The notes beneath the pieces are model-generated. The model searched no databases and had not been told where the DNA came from. It was given only the letters and a program-made list of their open reading frames with translations. 54,368 nucleotides of DNA from Prevotella sp. UBA746 (GTDB lineage: Bacteria > Bacteroidota > Bacteroidia > Bacteroidales > Bacteroidaceae). The stretch covers positions 1 through 54,368 of the forward strand of contig DBKQ01000041.1 of assembly GCA_002298545.1 (NCBI GenBank), in the 5' to 3' direction. Shown piece after piece: positions 24,842-33,390 of the stretch. The stretch's first letter is position 1, and each line of letters starts with the position of its first letter. A program made the position numbers and the translations under genes.

Positions 24842-25876
24842 CTACTCATTCGCCATATGCCACACGGTGAGCAGCGAGGCACGGGTGATGTCGGTCAGCT
24901 TCTTGTAGTTAATGGTCTGCGGCTCGTCAGAAGGATGGTTATAGTGAGGTTGAGCATCAGTATGATACCACACGATAGGTACTCCATGCCGGGCAAACGA
25001 ACCTTGGTCGCTGCCGCCAACAGGATTATCCCATGACTTGTAGTTAGGGTTGAGCTGCAATCCGTATCTCTTTATGTCGGAACGTAGCCACTCGCCGTAT
25101 TCCGGATGCGAGGCAGTATAGAAATACACAAAATATGACGGGTCGTCAGGACGGTTGTTTCCGCCCACCATATCGAAATTAAGATAAGACTTCACCTTAT
25201 CCATATATGGAAAGTTCTCCGCAAAATAGCGGGACCCGAGCAATCCGCACTCCTCACCATCCCAAAAGGCGAAGACGATATTTCGCTCCGGCTTTTTGCC
25301 GCTAACGGCAAAAGCCTTCAGAATCTGCAACACGGCACTCACGCCCGAGGCATTGTCGTCAGCACCATTATATATCTTGTCACCGTCGAGATCGGGGTTC
25401 ATACCCTCATGGTCGTAGTGGGCACCCACCACGACATACTCGTCAGTTTTCTTTCCTGGAATCATCGCCAACACATTGGCAAGCAGCAAACTGCAATGTT
25501 CCTGTTTCTTTATCAAAGCCACGGAATCCGCTTCAACATAATATCGCGGACGACGGTGGAGCACGCTTCTGCCTACCGCCTCAAACGGCTGAAGGAAAGA
25601 GTCGCCGGACACTGGCAACAATCCTGACTCACGGATTCTGGAGAGAATATACTGCCTTGCAATCTGCGAACCGCGCTTTCCAGCCTCCCTACCCTCCAGT
25701 AAATCATCGGCAAGGAAATATACATGAGCCTTGGCGGCATCCTCTGTTATAGAACGCAAAGCAATCTGTTTGGGAGGAATGATTCCATCCCCTCCCTTCC
25801 TGGTCTGAGCCATACCGCAAATGGAAAACATTGAAGCGGCAGCCAATATCAAAAGATTAATTCCGTATTTTTTCAT
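24842..25876 (-). CDS. M28 family zinc metallopeptidase, exported
   Basis: 344 residues from the ATG at 25876, where MKKYGINLLILAAASMFSIC begins a clear signal sequence ending near Ala-Gln. Zinc and catalytic residues are visible in order: VGAHYDHEG, GADDNASG, WDGEECGLLGSRYF, and HTDAQPHYNHPSD. These match M28 aminopeptidases that remove N-terminal residues from peptides in the periplasm or outside. It lies 23 nt after the rplI terminator on the same strand. Confidence 0.9.
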   Translation of the reverse strand: MKKYGINLLILAAASMFSICGMAQTRKGGDGIIPPKQIALRSITEDAAKAHVYFLADDLLEGREAGKRGSQIARQYILSRIRESGLLPVSGDSFLQPFEAVGRSVLHRRPRYYVEADSVALIKKQEHCSLLLANVLAMIPGKKTDEYVVVGAHYDHEGMNPDLDGDKIYNGADDNASGVSAVLQILKAFAVSGKKPERNIVFAFWDGEECGLLGSRYFAENFPYMDKVKSYLNFDMVGGNNRPDDPSYFVYFYTASHPEYGEWLRSDIKRYGLQLNPNYKSWDNPVGGSDQGSFARHGVPIVWYHTDAQPHYNHPSDEPQTINYKKLTDITRASLLTVWHMANE

Positions 25877-25896
25877 AGAGCATAATGGTATATAAT

Positions 25897-25938
25897 AAAA
25901 ATCCCGGCAAACATGAACCGAGTCACATTTACCGGGAT
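25897..25938 (-). terminator. Terminator after rplI
   Basis: Minus strand ATCCCGG (25938-25932) pairs with CCGGGAT (25907-25901), extended by A/T pairs inside, followed by TTTTATT. It separates the ribosomal operon from the M28 gene. Confidence 0.85.
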
Positions 25939-25966
25939 ATTGTATTTTGTTAATCAAATAGATTGA

Positions 25967-26467
25967 TTACTCTGCTGCTGGAGCCTCTGCTGCTGGAGCT
26001 GCCTCTACAGGAGCCTCTACCTTAGCGTTCTCAGCGATAACCTTAACAGGGAGCTCAACAACAACCTCCTTGTGGAAGTGTACCAAAGCTGTGTAGTCGC
26101 CAAGTTTCTTAGCCTCACGCATAGTGATAATCTTGCGGTCGATGTCGAAACCTTTCTTCTTCAACTCGTCTGCAACGACACCAGCGTTAACAGATCCGTA
26201 AGTTACGCCGTTAGCAGAAACCTTCATCTCCACAACGATCTCTACGCCGTTAAGAGCATCACCCTTCTTCTGAGCCTCAGCCTTGAGAGCCTCGAGCTTG
26301 CGAGCCTGCTGCTTCAAGTTCTCAGCGAGAACCTTCTTAGCCGACTCTGAAGCGATAACACCTTTACCTGTAGGGATAAGGTAGTTACGACCATAACCAG
26401 ACTTTACATTCACGATATCGTTCTTGAATCCCAAGCCGATAATATCTTCTTTCAGTATAATTTCCAT
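25967..26467 (-). CDS. rplI: 50S ribosomal protein L9
   Basis: 166 residues. MEIILKEDIIGLGFKNDIVNVKSGYGRNYLIP is the L9 N-terminal domain with its rRNA-binding loop; a long helix and the C-terminal domain follow. The last 18 residues or so are an Ala/Glu/Pro-rich tail beyond the usual end. Third gene of rpsF-rpsR-rplI. Confidence 0.97.
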   Translation of the reverse strand: MEIILKEDIIGLGFKNDIVNVKSGYGRNYLIPTGKGVIASESAKKVLAENLKQQARKLEALKAEAQKKGDALNGVEIVVEMKVSANGVTYGSVNAGVVADELKKKGFDIDRKIITMREAKKLGDYTALVHFHKEVVVELPVKVIAENAKVEAPVEAAPAAEAPAAE

Positions 26468-26486
26468 TCTGTAATCCTCCTTTAAA

Positions 26487-26753
26487 TTATTTCATCAAGT
26501 CAGTTACGTAAGGAAGCAGTGCGATCTGGCGAGCACGCTTAACAGCCTGTGCCACACGACGCTGATACTTCAGAGATGTTCCGGTGATACGACGAGGAAG
26601 GATTTTACCCTGCTCGTTCAAGAATTTCTTCAAGAACTCAGGATCCTTATAGTCGATATACTTAATACCGCTCTTCTTGAAACGGCAATACTTCTTCTTC
26701 TTAGTGTCCACTGATGGTGGAGTCAAGTATCTGATTTCTGATTCTTGTGCCAT
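26487..26753 (-). CDS. rpsR: 30S ribosomal protein S18
   Basis: 88 residues with the S18 core YIDYKDPEFLKKFLNEQGKILPRRITGTSLKYQRRVAQAVKRAR in the expected order. It binds the S6-central domain of 16S rRNA. The 3-nt gap to rpsF indicates coupling. Confidence 0.97.
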   Translation of the reverse strand: MAQESEIRYLTPPSVDTKKKKYCRFKKSGIKYIDYKDPEFLKKFLNEQGKILPRRITGTSLKYQRRVAQAVKRARQIALLPYVTDLMK

Positions 26754-26756
26754 GAT

Positions 26757-27104
26757 TTAAGCCTCCTCTTTTTTACCAAGTTTGTTTCTTCTCTTAACAG
26801 CATACTCAGAAGCATACTTGTCAAGTTTAACTGTCATGAAACGGATTACCTTCTCATCGCGGCGGTATCCAATTTCAAGAGTGTCAATAACTGACGGCTC
26901 AGCCTTGAACTCAAGCAGGCAATAGAAACCTGTTGACTTCTTCTGGATTGCATAAGCCATCTTCTTCAGTCCCCAAGTCTCTTCATTCAGAATCTCGGCA
27001 CCCTTATCGGTAAGCAGAGTCTTGAATTTAGCGACCGTTTCCTTCATCTGTTCATCAGACAAAACGGGAGTCAAAATGAAAACGGTTTCGTAATGATTCA
27101 ACAT
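26757..27104 (-). CDS. rpsF: 30S ribosomal protein S6
   Basis: 115 residues, starting MLNHYETVFILTPVLSDEQ, the standard S6 N-terminus, and ending in a basic-acidic tail. No ssb or priB gene lies between rpsF and rpsR, unlike in many Firmicutes and Proteobacteria. Confidence 0.97.
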   Translation of the reverse strand: MLNHYETVFILTPVLSDEQMKETVAKFKTLLTDKGAEILNEETWGLKKMAYAIQKKSTGFYCLLEFKAEPSVIDTLEIGYRRDEKVIRFMTVKLDKYASEYAVKRRNKLGKKEEA

Positions 27105-27145
27105 TGTTTTAATTGTTTATTTTGTTATTTTTGCAAAATGCGGTG

Positions 27146-27175
27146 CAAAGGTAATACTTTTATTTATAATACAAA
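27146..27175 (-). promoter_or_regulatory. Promoter of rpsF-rpsR-rplI
   Basis: Minus strand TTTG (27175-27172), about 18-nt spacer, TACCTTTG (27153-27146). The start would be about 35 nt before rpsF. Confidence 0.65.
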
Positions 27176-27241
27176 CGTTGCATGTATATCTATTAAACAT
27201 TATTTAACCTATACCACTCATTAATTTAGTTATTTTACCTT

Positions 27242-27874
27242 TTACCTTTTTATTATATATGCGAGACCGGCACCTTTTCCCACGGAATCAATCTTAGAGT
27301 CTGGTCTGTTGCGATATTCCCTCAAATCCTCTGATGCCTGTGTATGCGATACGCCTGTGAGATATACATAGTCTTTCAGCCGCATCAAAGGATGCGACGG
27401 ATCTGACAGATAGTCTACAGCCATTTGCCACCGCTCTTCCTTAGTGTACGGAGAGCGACAAAGTCGTTTTACTGCCCCCTTAGAAAGTCGACACAGGCTG
27501 TTTGTGTGTCTTACAAGAGCTTTGTCTGGTCTATAGTTTACCCCGGATACTTCAAGTGTCATAGCATTCCGTTTAGGTTCGCTACTATCGATATCGTCCT
27601 GTCCGTATCCCTCTCTCACGCCCAGCGTAGCATTAAACGTACCAATGCCATCGAGAGTAACCGAATATCCGTCTGCCATCAATTCGGCGAGCGTCTCTCC
27701 CAAAGCGGTGATTACCTGCACTGCTCGTGCCCTGTCCATACCAGAACCGGGATGAGACATACGGTCGATTAGTTCCCGTGTATTGATGTTGCGTACTATT
27801 TCCATACGGTAATAGCATTGCTGCTTACCGGTATTGTGGAGATCCGTCATCTCCTGTTTTATATATCTTGCCAT
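27242..27874 (-). CDS. HU-like DNA-binding protein with C-terminal extension
   Basis: 210 residues. Residues about 20-120 resemble the HU/IHF fold as found in Bacteroidetes HU-like proteins: helices in RELIDRMSHPGSGMDRARAVQVITALGETLAELMADG, then VTLDGIGTFNATLGV and a long hydrophilic arm. The C-terminal 80 residues (from SPYTKEERW) look helical, with LKDYVYLTGVSHTQASEDLREY resembling a winged or helix-turn-helix element. Possible nucleoid or accessory regulatory protein. Upstream lie the 21-bp tandem repeats and a palindrome that could be its binding site; that is a guess. Confidence 0.75.
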   Translation of the reverse strand: MARYIKQEMTDLHNTGKQQCYYRMEIVRNINTRELIDRMSHPGSGMDRARAVQVITALGETLAELMADGYSVTLDGIGTFNATLGVREGYGQDDIDSSEPKRNAMTLEVSGVNYRPDKALVRHTNSLCRLSKGAVKRLCRSPYTKEERWQMAVDYLSDPSHPLMRLKDYVYLTGVSHTQASEDLREYRNRPDSKIDSVGKGAGLAYIIKR

Positions 27875-27960
27875 ATTCCAAAAAAGATAAAAATTATGTC
27901 TTACTTTATATTCTATGTGTTTTCCCGAAAGAAATCGGTAGTTTACTTCTAAATAATTTG

Positions 27961-28046
27961 TTCACCACTGGTGAACCAATAGCCACAACTGATAAACCAA
28001 TAGCCACCACTGATGGATTATTAGCCGCCACAGGTGTACAATTTAT
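27961..28046. repeat. 21-bp tandem repeats with a 15-bp palindrome
   Basis: Three and a half imperfect 21-bp units: 27963-27983, 27984-28004, 28005-28025 and a degenerate one to 28046. Units 1 and 2 share ACTG..(A/G)AACCAATAGC. The first unit overlaps a perfect palindrome TTCACCA-C-TGGTGAA at 27961-27975. It lies between the HU-like gene and the ECF sigma gene, so an operator or protein-binding array is plausible. Because 21 is a multiple of three, a short plus-strand reading frame also shows a 7-residue repeat, but that frame has no other support. Confidence 0.7.
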
Positions 28047-28115
28047 TTCGACTGCAAATATACTAAATTATAATAAGATAGGCGGCATTTCGGGATGAAA
28101 AATGAATAAATTCAT

Positions 28116-28146
28116 TTTGTCCTCCTCTCAATTTGCACTATCTTTG
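28116..28146 (+). promoter_or_regulatory. Promoter of the ECF sigma factor gene
   Basis: TTTG at 28116-28119, 19-nt spacer, TATCTTTG at 28139-28146. About 20 nt of leader to the ATG at 28173. Confidence 0.7.
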
Positions 28147-28172
28147 CAACGAAATATGTAAAGTTGGAAACG

Positions 28173-28817
28173 ATGGAACATTTCAGCAACGCTTATACAA
28201 ACAATAATACGCATAGTCTTATGACTGACGACGCTTTTATCATACCACTGTTGCGCAACGGCGAAGAACAGGCTTTTAAGCTACTCTTCGACCGCGAATA
28301 CGAAAAGCTGTGCCGCTTTGCAAACTGCATGATTCATGATTCCATGACTGCAGAAAGTATCGTCGACGACGTGATGTTCAACATTTGGGAGAACCGTAAG
28401 GATATCGTCATTACTCAGAGCCTGCATGCATATTTGACAAGAGCTGTGCGCAACAGGTGTATCAACGAACTGAAGACTCGACTGCAGCGGATGGCGAAGG
28501 AAACGACGGAGCTGAAGCTGAATGCCGAAGCGGAAATGCTTGAAGTGGTGTTCCGCGACGACAGCTTGCCGATAGACAGTCTTATTGGCGAGGAACTCGA
28601 AGAAAAGATAAGTAAGGCTGTAGGGATGCTGCCCGAAGAATGTAGGAAGGTTATGGAGAAAAGTCGCTTTGAAGGATTGTCATACAAGGAGATTGCTGCA
28701 GATATGGGAATCTCTACCAACACCGTGAAATACCACATTAAAAACGCATTAGCCTTTTTGCGAAAGAATCTTGACGGATACCTTAAATGGATTGTTATCG
28801 CCATGCTCATGAGATAA
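28173..28817 (+). CDS. RNA polymerase ECF-type sigma factor
   Basis: 214 residues. The sigma-2 region reads AFKLLFDREYEKLCRFANCMI near residue 32 and DDVMFNIWENR near 68; sigma-4 reads LPEECRKVMEKSRFEGLSYKEIAADMGISTNTVKYHIKNAL near 155-195. The start is the ATG at 28173; a TTG nine nt upstream is less likely. With the FecR gene 124 nt downstream and the SusC/D pair it forms a cell-surface signalling unit that probably turns on the transporter when substrate is bound. Confidence 0.93.
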   Translation: MEHFSNAYTNNNTHSLMTDDAFIIPLLRNGEEQAFKLLFDREYEKLCRFANCMIHDSMTAESIVDDVMFNIWENRKDIVITQSLHAYLTRAVRNRCINELKTRLQRMAKETTELKLNAEAEMLEVVFRDDSLPIDSLIGEELEEKISKAVGMLPEECRKVMEKSRFEGLSYKEIAADMGISTNTVKYHIKNALAFLRKNLDGYLKWIVIAMLMR

Positions 28818-28941
28818 CGGAAAGAACGAGTTGATAGCCTTATACCTTATTATATATATAGCATAATCAAGAAAAACAGAACAAAAACTAAAAAAAACAA
28901 TATTTCCACTACCCTACCCTCTAAATTTATTGTCTATATTA

Positions 28942-29967
28942 ATGAAAAAGAAAAATAACATGAAGAGGAAATACAACAATACAGATATCGATGCGATGAC
29001 AGAACGTTATATTGCCGATAGGAATGACATGGAGGCAATAAGCTTTCTGAAGGATGCTGCCATGGAATCGGAAGACAACAGATTGAGGATTCGAAGAAAT
29101 CTGGAATTGTGGTTTTCTTCTTCTACAGACGACAACAAGCAGCAATTTGATAAAGCTGCCGCCTATGAACGCTTCTGCAACCATACTGCCGCATATTCTC
29201 TCCGCAAAAAGAGAAAGACAAGATTATTCAAAGTAATGAAAGTGGCTGCCGCCATTGCCTTGATTGCCGCCCTTCCATGGATGGGATACAGATTTGCAGG
29301 CAACTGGAATTCAAGTCGGCTTGCCTGCGTCTGCGTGTCTACGCCAAAAGGATCTATATCTGAAGTAACACTACCCGACGGTTCGAAGGTTTGGCTGAAT
29401 GCAAATTCGAGAATTGAATACTCAAACGACTTCGGCACCAGCAACCGCAACGTGAAACTCACCGGAGAGGCTTGCTTCGATGTAAAGAAGAACAAGAGGT
29501 TGCCGTTCTGTGTCAATTCAAAATCAGCAAGTCTGAAAGTGCTCGGAACGAAATTCACTTTCCGCGACTATCCGGAAGACAACTGTATGACAGTTCAGCT
29601 GATACGCGGACATGTTGACATCATGAGCAGCAAGACGGGGAAACACATGGAAATGCTGAAGGACGAAAAGATGACTATCAACAAAACGACCGGCAGCATG
29701 GACAAACAAAAAGCTGACGCGAGCAAATCTGACTCATGGATACACGGAGAACTCTTCTTCGACGAAATGCCAATGGAACAGATTGCAAAAGTGCTCGAGC
29801 GAACATACAACGTAAGGATAGAAGTGGCACCGCAAATGAGAAACAAGGCATTCTATCTATCCTTCAATTCTGCCGGACAAACTATCAGCGACGTTCTGAA
29901 AACTATGGCAGAGACTAACCGAATGAAATTCCGTAAAACAGAAGACGGAAGGTACATAATATACTGA
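28942..29967 (+). CDS. FecR-family anti-sigma factor
   Basis: 341 residues from the ATG at 28942. Order: cytoplasmic sigma-binding region to about 95, one membrane helix (VMKVAAAIALIAALPWMGY, about 98-118), FecR domain beginning TPKGSISEVTLPDGSKVWLN near 135, and the C-terminal DUF4974 region FFDEMPMEQIAKVLERTYNV. It would relay binding at the SusC STN domain to the sigma factor. A 125-nt AT-rich gap, with nothing notable in it, separates it from the sigma gene. Confidence 0.92.
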   Translation: MKKKNNMKRKYNNTDIDAMTERYIADRNDMEAISFLKDAAMESEDNRLRIRRNLELWFSSSTDDNKQQFDKAAAYERFCNHTAAYSLRKKRKTRLFKVMKVAAAIALIAALPWMGYRFAGNWNSSRLACVCVSTPKGSISEVTLPDGSKVWLNANSRIEYSNDFGTSNRNVKLTGEACFDVKKNKRLPFCVNSKSASLKVLGTKFTFRDYPEDNCMTVQLIRGHVDIMSSKTGKHMEMLKDEKMTINKTTGSMDKQKADASKSDSWIHGELFFDEMPMEQIAKVLERTYNVRIEVAPQMRNKAFYLSFNSAGQTISDVLKTMAETNRMKFRKTEDGRYIIY

Positions 29968-30057
29968 TAATACACGAAATAACATAACAACAACCTATAA
30001 AAATATCCTATAGCCTATGACATAACAAAAAGACACATAAAAGTATATTAGGAACGA

Positions 30058-30072
30058 GCACATAACATGTGC
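30058..30072. other. Short hairpin in the leader of the SusC gene
   Basis: GCACAT-AAC-ATGTGC, a 6-bp stem with a 3-nt loop, 47 nt before the SusC start codon and followed by an A-rich stretch. It is too small to name; it could be a leader element or chance. Confidence 0.35.
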
Positions 30073-30118
30073 AAAGAAAAAAATCATCAATAATTATCTA
30101 TCAAACTAACTTTATTTT

Positions 30119-33100
30119 ATGAACAATTACCAAAAAGCAATTTTCATGGCTTCTGCCCTGTTATGCATGAACCTTACGGCAACAGCGCAGCAAGTATCGC
30201 TCAACGTGAATAAAGTGAGCGTGAAACAGGCGATGAACCAACTGAAAGAGAAAACGGGTTACACCTTTGTTTTCTCATCATCCGACATCAACAACAAACA
30301 AGTGGTGAGCGTATCGGCAAAGAATGCCGACCTCTCGGACGTAGTGGAGCAGATTCTGAAGGGACAGAAGGGTATCGACTACAAAATCGAGGGCAAGAAC
30401 ATCATTATCACAAAGGCAAGCCACAACACCGTTAGACGTACTGCTGCCACAAAGGGACAGCTACAGTCGCAGACAAAGGACGACAAGCGCCGCGTGGCCG
30501 GAAGAATAATCGACGAGAACGGTGAACCGATGATTGGCGTTACCGTTACTGCCGACGGAGTGGTTGGCGGAGCGATTACCGATCTCGACGGCAACTTCGT
30601 GCTCGACGGAGTGCCACAGACGACAAAGAATATCCACGTAAGCTATATTGGCTACGAGGAAAAGAACATACAAATAGCTTCGGGAGCTATGAAGATAAAG
30701 ATGGCACCCGACAATAAACAGCTCGACGACGTGGTGGTTATCGGTTACGGAACGGTGAAGAAGAACGACCTAACCGGTTCTGTTTCAGCCATTAAGCCCG
30801 ACGAATTCAACAAAGGAGCGAAGTCAAGCGCACAGGATGCTCTCGTGGGAAAAGTTGCCGGAGTGAACGTGGTTTCAAGTTCTGGTGCCCCAGGCTCCGG
30901 TTCTACGATCCGTATCCGTTCGGGAGCCTCTCTCTCGGCATCAAACGACCCGCTGATTGTTATCGACGGAGTGCCAGTGGACAACTCTACCATCGAGGGC
31001 GGAGGCAACGTTATCGGTAACCTCAACCCTAACGACATCGAGACATTCACCGTGTTGAAGGACGCATCGGCTACGGCAATCTATGGTTCGAGAGCTTCAA
31101 ACGGTGTGATTGTTATCACGACGAAGAAAGGAACCAGCGGAGCACCGAAATTCAACTATACGGCAAACTTCTCGTTGAGTTCTACGGCAAAACGCCTGAA
31201 GGTCCTGAGCGCCGACGAGTTCCGCAAGTTTGTGCCTACCGTTACTGGAGTACCAGAAAATGTGGTGCTCGGAGAGAATAACACCGACTGGCAGGACGAG
31301 ATCTACCGCACGGCTTTCGGTATGGATCACAATATTTCCATGGCGGGAAATATCAAGAAGAAGGCTCCAGTGAGAGTGTCGCTCGGATACACAAACCAGA
31401 ATGGTATCATAAAGACGAACAGCTATAAACGATACACTTTCGACGGTGGCATTTCTCCGAAATTCTTTAAAGACCATCTCTCGCTGAACGTTAATCTGAA
31501 GGCATCCATGGAGGATAATGCACGCATCGACGAATCGGTTGTGGGCAACGCTCTGTCGTATGACCCGACAAGACCGGTGCGCACGGGCAGTGCTACGGCT
31601 TCTACCGACCCTGGTCTTGGCTACTTTATATGGATGAACGGCAACTCGCCGATGGCTATACAGACTGACAACCCTGTGGCTCAGCTCGAGCTGCAGAACC
31701 TGCGCAACAAACTCTACCGTTCTATCGGCAATATGTCGGTAAACTATAAAGTGCATGGTTTTGAGGACTTGCAACTGAACATGAACCTTGGTTACGATGT
31801 TTTGGAAAGCAAATACAACAAGGATGTACCTCAGCTTGCCGGTATGATGTACACATCAAACAAAAAGGACGGTACGGGTCTCGACTTCGATTCAAAGCAG
31901 AACAAGCGGAATACCCTGCTCGACCTTTATGCCAACTACCAGCATACGTTTGCCGGGAAACATGATTTCGGAGCCATGGTGGGATATGGATGGCAGCACT
32001 TCTGGAAGAAGTACAACGAGACAACGCTGTCGCCAGACGGGACTGAAATTTTCTCTCCAAAGCATTATGAATCTGAATATTACCTGCTTTCACTCTACGG
32101 CAGATTGAACTATACCTACGACAACAAGTATATGGTTACGGCAACGTTGCGTTCTGACGGTTCATCGAGATTTGCCAAGGGCAACAGATACGGTTACTTC
32201 CCTTCTGTAGCATTGGGATGGAAGATTTCGGAGGAAAAATTCTTGAAGAACAACAAGGTGCTCACGAATCTCAAACTACGATTGAGCTACGGACAGACCG
32301 GTCAGCAGGATATCATCAACGACTATCCTTACATGACTACATTCTCCGTTTCATACCCTGAGTCAAGCTATCTCTTCGGCGACACATGGTACAAGACGTA
32401 CCGTCCGAACGGATACGACAGAGACATCAAGTGGGAGACTACCGAAACATGGAATGCCGGTATTGACTATGGATTCCTGAACAACCGTATCTATGGTTCT
32501 ATCGATGTTTACAAGCGTCATACCAAAGATTTGCTTAATACCATTCCGGTTATATCAGGAGTGAACTACTCTGCCGTGCTGACGACTAATATCGGAGAGA
32601 TGGACAACAAGGGTGTTGAATTCTCTATCAATGCCGTACCGGTGCAGACTAAGGATTTCTCATGGAATGTAGGACTGAACTATACATGGAATGACTCGAA
32701 GATTACGAAACTGAATACTGTGGATACTGAAGGCTCTTATGTAGAAACAGGAGCTATCTCTGGAACAGGAAAGTTTGTAGAGTGCTTTATGGTGGGCAAA
32801 CGCCCATACACGTTCTATCTGGCAAAGCAGGCTTACGACGAGAATGGTAAGCCGATGGAGGGAAAATACGTGCAGCCCGACGGGGCTATAGACACCAAGG
32901 AGACGAGACAGGCAAGCCGTTGCGCACTGCCTAAGTCTTATCTCGGCTTCAACACTCAGTTCACTTACAAGAACTGGGAACTGGGCATCACAGGTCACGG
33001 TTCGTTCGGCAACTACATATACAACTATGTAAAGGCTAACCAATACCAGCAGCAGGTGTACAGCGACCAGGGTAACTTCTCGAACATACTGAAGTCTACG

Positions 33101-33367
33101 GCAAGCAGCGGATTCCAGCAGCAACAGCTCTACTCCGACTACTTCCTCGAGAAAGGCGACTTCTTCCGTATCGACAACATAACGCTGGGTTATACATTCC
33201 CGAAACTGTGGAACAGCTCAAGCAGTCTGAGAGTGTCTGCCTCTGTACAGAACGTATGTGTAATAACAGGATATTCAGGTCTTGACCCGGAAATCTACAA
33301 CGGCATAGACCGCGACGTTTATCCACGTCCACGTACATTCTCTATTTCAGCAAATCTTAACTTCTAA
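30119..33367 (+). CDS. SusC/RagA-family TonB-dependent outer membrane receptor with STN domain
   Basis: 1082 residues. Signal sequence to about residue 24; STN signalling domain about 25-100 (NKVSVKQAMNQLKEKTGYTFVF); a carboxypeptidase-regulatory-like domain starting VAGRIIDENGEPMIGVTV near 123; then the TonB plug (DDVVVIGYGTVKKNDLTGSV near 203) and a long beta-barrel ending in NLNF. The STN domain marks it as a transducing receptor that signals through the FecR protein encoded just upstream. Pairs with the SusD lipoprotein 23 nt downstream. Confidence 0.96.
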   Translation: MNNYQKAIFMASALLCMNLTATAQQVSLNVNKVSVKQAMNQLKEKTGYTFVFSSSDINNKQVVSVSAKNADLSDVVEQILKGQKGIDYKIEGKNIIITKASHNTVRRTAATKGQLQSQTKDDKRRVAGRIIDENGEPMIGVTVTADGVVGGAITDLDGNFVLDGVPQTTKNIHVSYIGYEEKNIQIASGAMKIKMAPDNKQLDDVVVIGYGTVKKNDLTGSVSAIKPDEFNKGAKSSAQDALVGKVAGVNVVSSSGAPGSGSTIRIRSGASLSASNDPLIVIDGVPVDNSTIEGGGNVIGNLNPNDIETFTVLKDASATAIYGSRASNGVIVITTKKGTSGAPKFNYTANFSLSSTAKRLKVLSADEFRKFVPTVTGVPENVVLGENNTDWQDEIYRTAFGMDHNISMAGNIKKKAPVRVSLGYTNQNGIIKTNSYKRYTFDGGISPKFFKDHLSLNVNLKASMEDNARIDESVVGNALSYDPTRPVRTGSATASTDPGLGYFIWMNGNSPMAIQTDNPVAQLELQNLRNKLYRSIGNMSVNYKVHGFEDLQLNMNLGYDVLESKYNKDVPQLAGMMYTSNKKDGTGLDFDSKQNKRNTLLDLYANYQHTFAGKHDFGAMVGYGWQHFWKKYNETTLSPDGTEIFSPKHYESEYYLLSLYGRLNYTYDNKYMVTATLRSDGSSRFAKGNRYGYFPSVALGWKISEEKFLKNNKVLTNLKLRLSYGQTGQQDIINDYPYMTTFSVSYPESSYLFGDTWYKTYRPNGYDRDIKWETTETWNAGIDYGFLNNRIYGSIDVYKRHTKDLLNTIPVISGVNYSAVLTTNIGEMDNKGVEFSINAVPVQTKDFSWNVGLNYTWNDSKITKLNTVDTEGSYVETGAISGTGKFVECFMVGKRPYTFYLAKQAYDENGKPMEGKYVQPDGAIDTKETRQASRCALPKSYLGFNTQFTYKNWELGITGHGSFGNYIYNYVKANQYQQQVYSDQGNFSNILKSTASSGFQQQQLYSDYFLEKGDFFRIDNITLGYTFPKLWNSSSSLRVSASVQNVCVITGYSGLDPEIYNGIDRDVYPRPRTFSISANLNF

Positions 33368-33390
33368 CAACTTAAAAGGAAACATAACGT

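Noticed and set aside
25967..26020. Repeat tract at the end of rplI as a mobile or unstable repeat
   Set aside because: It encodes an Ala/Glu/Pro tail in frame, common at the ends of ribosomal proteins in this group, and the repeats are irregular.
27961..28046. CRISPR array
   Set aside because: The 21-bp units abut directly with no spacers, are degenerate, and no cas gene is present.
30058..30072. Attenuator for the SusC gene
   Set aside because: Stem of only six pairs, no T-tract and no leader peptide; kept only as a minor hairpin.
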